Positions 61,049-64,000 of a stretch of 64,000 nucleotides of DNA are shown piece by piece (within the stretch, counting starts at the first letter, position 1; each line of letters begins with the position of its first letter). Position numbers and translations under genes: made by a program. The stretch is from Pseudomonas putida (GTDB taxonomy: Bacteria; Pseudomonadota; Gammaproteobacteria; Pseudomonadales; Pseudomonadaceae). The stretch is taken from NCBI RefSeq assembly GCF_004357765.1, contig NZ_SMTE01000009.1, positions 62,001 through 126,000 on the forward strand. Direction: 5' to 3'. Under the pieces are notes generated by a model, which ran no database searches, was not told the origin of the DNA, and saw only the letters and a list, made by a program, of their open reading frames with translations.

Positions 61049-63085
61049 CTAGAGGTCCTTGACCAGTCGCAGGGCATCGTAAATAGCGGCGTGGGTGTTG
61101 CGCGACGCCACGGCATCGCCAATGCGGAACAACTGGAAGCGCCCTTGGGGGTTGCTGGCCATGGTTTGTGGCGTGCCGACGATCAGGTCCCTGTACTCCA
61201 CGGCGCCTTCGTTGCTGGCCAGGGGTTTGAGGTCGAAGTACAGCTCGTCCAGCGGCCGGGTACCGTGGTTGACCACTACCTGATCCACCAGGCGTGTTCT
61301 GGTCAGTGCGCTGTAATCGGTGCCGATCGTGGCCAGCAATTGGTCGCCTTGTCGTTCCACCGCCTTGAGCCGGTAAGTGACGGTAAAGGTGGTGTCGAGT
61401 TGCTGCAACGAGCGCATGTACGGAACCAGGTTCATGCCCATGACTTCAGGCGCGAACGAGCGGTCGGGAGTCATGATTTCGGTCCTGGCGCCGCTGCGGG
61501 CGATGAATTCGGCGGCTTGCAGGCCCGCGTGGTCGCCCGCATCGTCGTAAACCAGCACATTGCGCCCAGGCTTCACGTCGCCGGAGATGATGTCCCAGCT
61601 TGATACCAGGAACTGATTGCCTTGCTCCAGCACCTCGGTGTGCGCCATCCCTCCGGTGGCCACGATCACCACGTCGGGGCCCTCATCGAGAATGATCGCG
61701 GTGTCGGCCCAGGTATTGAAGTGAAAGGTCACGCCAAGGCGCTCGCATTGCGCCATGCGCCAATCGATGATGCTGATCATCTCCTTGCGCCGCTCGGACT
61801 GCGCGGTCAGGCGAATCTGTCCGCCGGGCTTGTCTGCCAACTCGTACACCACCACCTCGTGGCCGCGCTCTGCTGCCACGCGTGCCGCTTCCAGGCCTCC
61901 GGGGCCTGCACCGACAATCACGAATTTGCGCTTCTGGGTAGCCTTGGGTATTTCATGAGGCATGGTGGTTTCGCGCCCGGTCGCGGCGTTGTGGATGCAG
62001 TAGGCCGCGCCGCCGTTGTAGATACGGTCCAGGCAATAGTTGGCGCCGACGCAAGGGCGGATATCGTCTTCGCGACCTTCGATGATCTTGCGCACGATAT
62101 GGGGGTCGGTCATGTGCGCGCGGGTCATCCCGACCATGTCCACCAACCCCGAGGCAATGGCATGGCGCGCCGTGGCCACGTCGGGGATCTTCGCGGCATG
62201 GAAGGTCGGGAAGCCGGTCAGCGCCTTGATCTCGCCGGCAAAGTCCAGGTGCGGGGCATTGCGCATGCCCTGGACCGGAATGACGTCAGTCAGCCCGGCG
62301 TCGGTGGCGATATTACCGCGAATCACATTCAGGAAGTCGATCATGCCGCTGTCTTTGAGCCGTTGGGAGATCTGCAGGCCTTCCTCTTTGGTCAGTCCGC
62401 CGGTCAGGATTTCGTCCCCGGTGTAGCGAATGCCGACGATGAATTCTGCGCCCACGCGCTGGCGAATGGCGGTGAGCACATCGAACGTGAAGCGCAGACG
62501 GTTATCCAGCGAGCCGCCATATGGCCCTTCCAGTTCGTTGGTCAGGGGTGACCAGAACTGATCCATCAGATGGCCGTAGGCTTGCAGCTCGATGCCGTCC
62601 AGGCCGGCGGCTTTCATGCGTTCGGCGGCATCGGCGTAGTCGCGGATGATGCGCTCGATGTCCCAGGGTTCGAGTTGCTTGGGAAAGGCGCGGTGGGCGG
62701 GTTCCTGATTGTGCGAGGGTGACACCACCGGTAACCAGTCGCCCTTGTCCCAGCGTGTCCGCCGGCCCAGGTGAGTGAGCTGGATCATCACCGCTGCGCC
62801 GTGTTCGTGGCACTCGTCGGTGAGGTCCTTGAGCCATCCGACCACTTCGTCCTTGTACGCCAGAATGTTGTTGAACACAGGTGGGCTGTCACGGGAGATC
62901 GCCGCCGAGCCTGCGGTCATGGTCATGGCTACCCCGGCTTTTGCCCGCTCGACGTGGTAGGCACGGTAGAGCTTCTTCGGCATCCCGTCTTCCGGGTAAG
63001 CCGGTTCGTGCGACGTGGTGATGATGCGGTTGCGCAAGGTCAGATGCTTGAGGCGATAAGGCTGAAGTAGCGGATCGTTTTTCAT
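61049..63085 (-). CDS. FMN/Fe-S/FAD oxidoreductase (TMADH/2,4-dienoyl-CoA reductase type)
   Basis: A 678-residue two-part enzyme. An old-yellow-enzyme-like TIM barrel (MIQLTHLGRRTRW, DGIELQAYGHLMDQFWSPLT, RPCVGANYC to GGAAYC with Cys ligands for a 4Fe-4S cluster) leads into a C-terminal FAD/NAD-type domain (VIVGAGPGGLEAARVAAERG, VIVATGG). This fits N-demethylating enzymes such as dimethylglycine or N-methylproline demethylases as well as dienoyl reductases. It is divergent from the TetR gene, with a perfect 37-bp palindrome between. The substrate is uncertain. Confidence 0.86.
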   Translation of the reverse strand: MKNDPLLQPYRLKHLTLRNRIITTSHEPAYPEDGMPKKLYRAYHVERAKAGVAMTMTAGSAAISRDSPPVFNNILAYKDEVVGWLKDLTDECHEHGAAVMIQLTHLGRRTRWDKGDWLPVVSPSHNQEPAHRAFPKQLEPWDIERIIRDYADAAERMKAAGLDGIELQAYGHLMDQFWSPLTNELEGPYGGSLDNRLRFTFDVLTAIRQRVGAEFIVGIRYTGDEILTGGLTKEEGLQISQRLKDSGMIDFLNVIRGNIATDAGLTDVIPVQGMRNAPHLDFAGEIKALTGFPTFHAAKIPDVATARHAIASGLVDMVGMTRAHMTDPHIVRKIIEGREDDIRPCVGANYCLDRIYNGGAAYCIHNAATGRETTMPHEIPKATQKRKFVIVGAGPGGLEAARVAAERGHEVVVYELADKPGGQIRLTAQSERRKEMISIIDWRMAQCERLGVTFHFNTWADTAIILDEGPDVVIVATGGMAHTEVLEQGNQFLVSSWDIISGDVKPGRNVLVYDDAGDHAGLQAAEFIARSGARTEIMTPDRSFAPEVMGMNLVPYMRSLQQLDTTFTVTYRLKAVERQGDQLLATIGTDYSALTRTRLVDQVVVNHGTRPLDELYFDLKPLASNEGAVEYRDLIVGTPQTMASNPQGRFQLFRIGDAVASRNTHAAIYDALRLVKDL

Positions 63086-63132
63086 ATCGGTCTCGCAAAC
63101 AGGTCATCAGGCTTGGCCGACAATAGGCTGGC

Positions 63133-63169
63133 TGTACACCAGTGTCAACATTATTGACACTGGTGTACA
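63133..63169. promoter_or_regulatory. Perfect 16+16 bp palindromic operator
   Basis: TGTACACCAGTGTCAA-CATTA-TTGACACTGGTGTACA, with arms identical in reverse complement. It sits between the divergent oxidoreductase and TetR genes and is the natural operator of that TetR protein. Confidence 0.88.
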
Positions 63170-63210
63170 ATCGACCACCAACAGCGCATCTGAACAGGGA
63201 AGCATCACCC

Positions 63211-63858
63211 ATGAAAGCGACCACCAAAATGGCGGAGCCGACCGGCCGAAGCTCGTTGGAAGGGTGGCTCGATGCGGCCTACGAAAGCCTGACGGAGTCA
63301 GGTGTAGAGGCCGTGCGAGTCATGCCGCTGGCGAAAAAACTGAATGTGTCGCGCACCAGCTTCTACTGGTTCTTCGAAGACCGCGATGCCTTGCTCGGCG
63401 CCCTGATCGAACGCTGGAAAGGCAAGAACACCTTCAACCTCATTGCCCAATCCGAGGCTTATGCCGAGTCCATCACCGAGGCGATACTCAACGTTTTCGA
63501 TTGCTGGCTGAACAGCGAGTTGTTCGACTCGCAGTTCGAGTTCGCCATGCGCAGTTGGGCGCTGCAGTCCGCTGAAGTGGCGCAGGAAATCAGCCAGGCC
63601 GACGCCCAACGGGTCGAGGCGCTGCGGCAGATGTTCGAGCGTTTCGGTTTTGACCAGGATGCTGCGGTTACCCGTGCACGTTCGATCTATCTCACGCAAA
63701 TCGGCTATATCAGCATGAAGACCCAGGAGACGCTGAGCGAGCGCATGCGCTACATCCCCGAGTACCTGAGAATCTTCACGGGCAGGGAGCCCGAAGCCCG
63801 TGAGTTGCAGCGCTTCTGTCAACGCAACGGTTTCAGCAGTGCGGATCTGGACGGCTGA
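63211..63858 (+). CDS. TetR-family transcriptional regulator
   Basis: A 215-residue regulator. SLEGWLDAAYESLTESGVEA, VRVMPLAKKLNVSRTSFYWF then FEDRDALLGALIERW form the helix-turn-helix region, followed by a ligand domain. The start at ATG 63211 follows AGGGA. It is divergent from the flavin oxidoreductase and should repress it through the 37-bp palindrome, which overlaps both promoters. The inducer is unknown, probably the enzyme's substrate. Confidence 0.9.
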   Translation: MKATTKMAEPTGRSSLEGWLDAAYESLTESGVEAVRVMPLAKKLNVSRTSFYWFFEDRDALLGALIERWKGKNTFNLIAQSEAYAESITEAILNVFDCWLNSELFDSQFEFAMRSWALQSAEVAQEISQADAQRVEALRQMFERFGFDQDAAVTRARSIYLTQIGYISMKTQETLSERMRYIPEYLRIFTGREPEARELQRFCQRNGFSSADLDG

Positions 63859-63863
63859 CCGCC

Positions 63864-64000
63864 TCAGCCCAAGATGCAATAGACCTTGCGCACTGGCACG
63901 TCACTGGCCCAGGCATTGGTAGCGCCAGCAGGCACTACCAGGGTTTCGCCAGCAGCGACCGTGTGCGCACCACCGCTTTTTTCGGTCAGCGTGAGCTGGC
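63864..64000 (-). CDS. Cupin-domain protein, C-terminal end (truncated by window edge)
   Basis: The minus-strand frame reads QLTLTEKSGGAHTVAAGETL, then VVPAGATNAWASDVPVRKVY, ending CILG before TGA. This is the second half of a single cupin domain of the DUF861/EutQ-like type, where the G-x-x-x-x-(I/V)-P-A-G turn is visible. Start and metal ligands lie outside the window. It converges on the TetR gene. Confidence 0.72.
   Translation of the reverse strand, partial: QLTLTEKSGGAHTVAAGETLVVPAGATNAWASDVPVRKVYCILG

Noticed and set aside
63133-63169. TGTACA within the TetR palindrome as a further LitR site
   Set aside because: The hexamers are the outer ends of one 16+16 palindrome, with 24 rather than 12 bases between them, so they fit the TetR operator better.

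Overview
The window is GC-rich, densely packed Gammaproteobacterial DNA that looks like a Pseudomonas chromosome, most likely of the P. putida group. Supporting signs are PcaI/PcaJ sequences of the P. putida type, OprD-family and general porins, a P. putida-type REP element, FNR/ANR-type boxes beside universal stress proteins, and TGTACA-N12-TGTACA sites of the kind bound by LitR light sensors. No rRNA, tRNA, CRISPR array, prophage or insertion sequence was seen. Species assignment is inference.

Layout. 1-1379: 3' part of a TonB-dependent receptor. 1595-6818: Pho-box-preceded pstSCAB without phoU, then a degenerate Fic-fold protein and a HAD-like protein. 6915-11821: LysR regulator, porin, MHS-type MFS carrier and M20 amidohydrolase, probably uptake and hydrolysis of an N-acyl amino acid. 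11893-14004: Fur-box-preceded siderophore receptor. 14153-28030: a large catabolic cluster for an unidentified acid. It holds an MFS carrier, an OprD porin, two PPC/DUF296 proteins, an acyl-CoA synthetase, a thiolase, a TRAP transporter, two SDRs, a LysR regulator and a sensor-less sigma-54 activator. Two divergent sigma-54 promoters lie between the thiolase and TRAP operons. 28146-34106: an oxygen/stress group with an FNR-like regulator, two universal stress proteins, a GNAT enzyme, a beta-CASP nuclease and a membrane protein, with three FNR-type boxes.

34250-41317: a probable light- or membrane-stress lipid module (chalcone-isomerase-like, DUF3833, DUF2878, Cfa-type methyltransferase, DUF1365, flavin amine oxidase-like, SDR, NTF2-like and, divergently, a glutaredoxin/MauE-like fusion). 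Its two outward ends carry paired TGTACA sites. 41334-44085: TrkH and MscS. 44138-45651: pcaJ, pcaI and a PcaR operator. 45802-46663: a two-gene YeeE/YedE transporter. 46764-50453: an uncharacterised operon of AMP ligase, haem-oxygenase-like diiron protein, SDR and TPR protein.

50503-60647 is the most striking region: acuI, acuR, a LysR gene (dddR-like), dddD, dddB, dddC and dddT. Together these form a complete DMSP (dimethylsulfoniopropionate) uptake and cleavage pathway giving DMS and 3-hydroxypropionate-derived acyl-CoA, next to acrylyl-CoA reduction. 60690-60900 is a REP pair nested inside a long inverted repeat. 61049-63858 is a flavin/Fe-S oxidoreductase divergent from a TetR gene, with a perfect 16+16 bp palindrome between them. 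The window ends in a partial cupin gene. All functions are assigned from recognition of protein families and motifs by eye; no database search was run.
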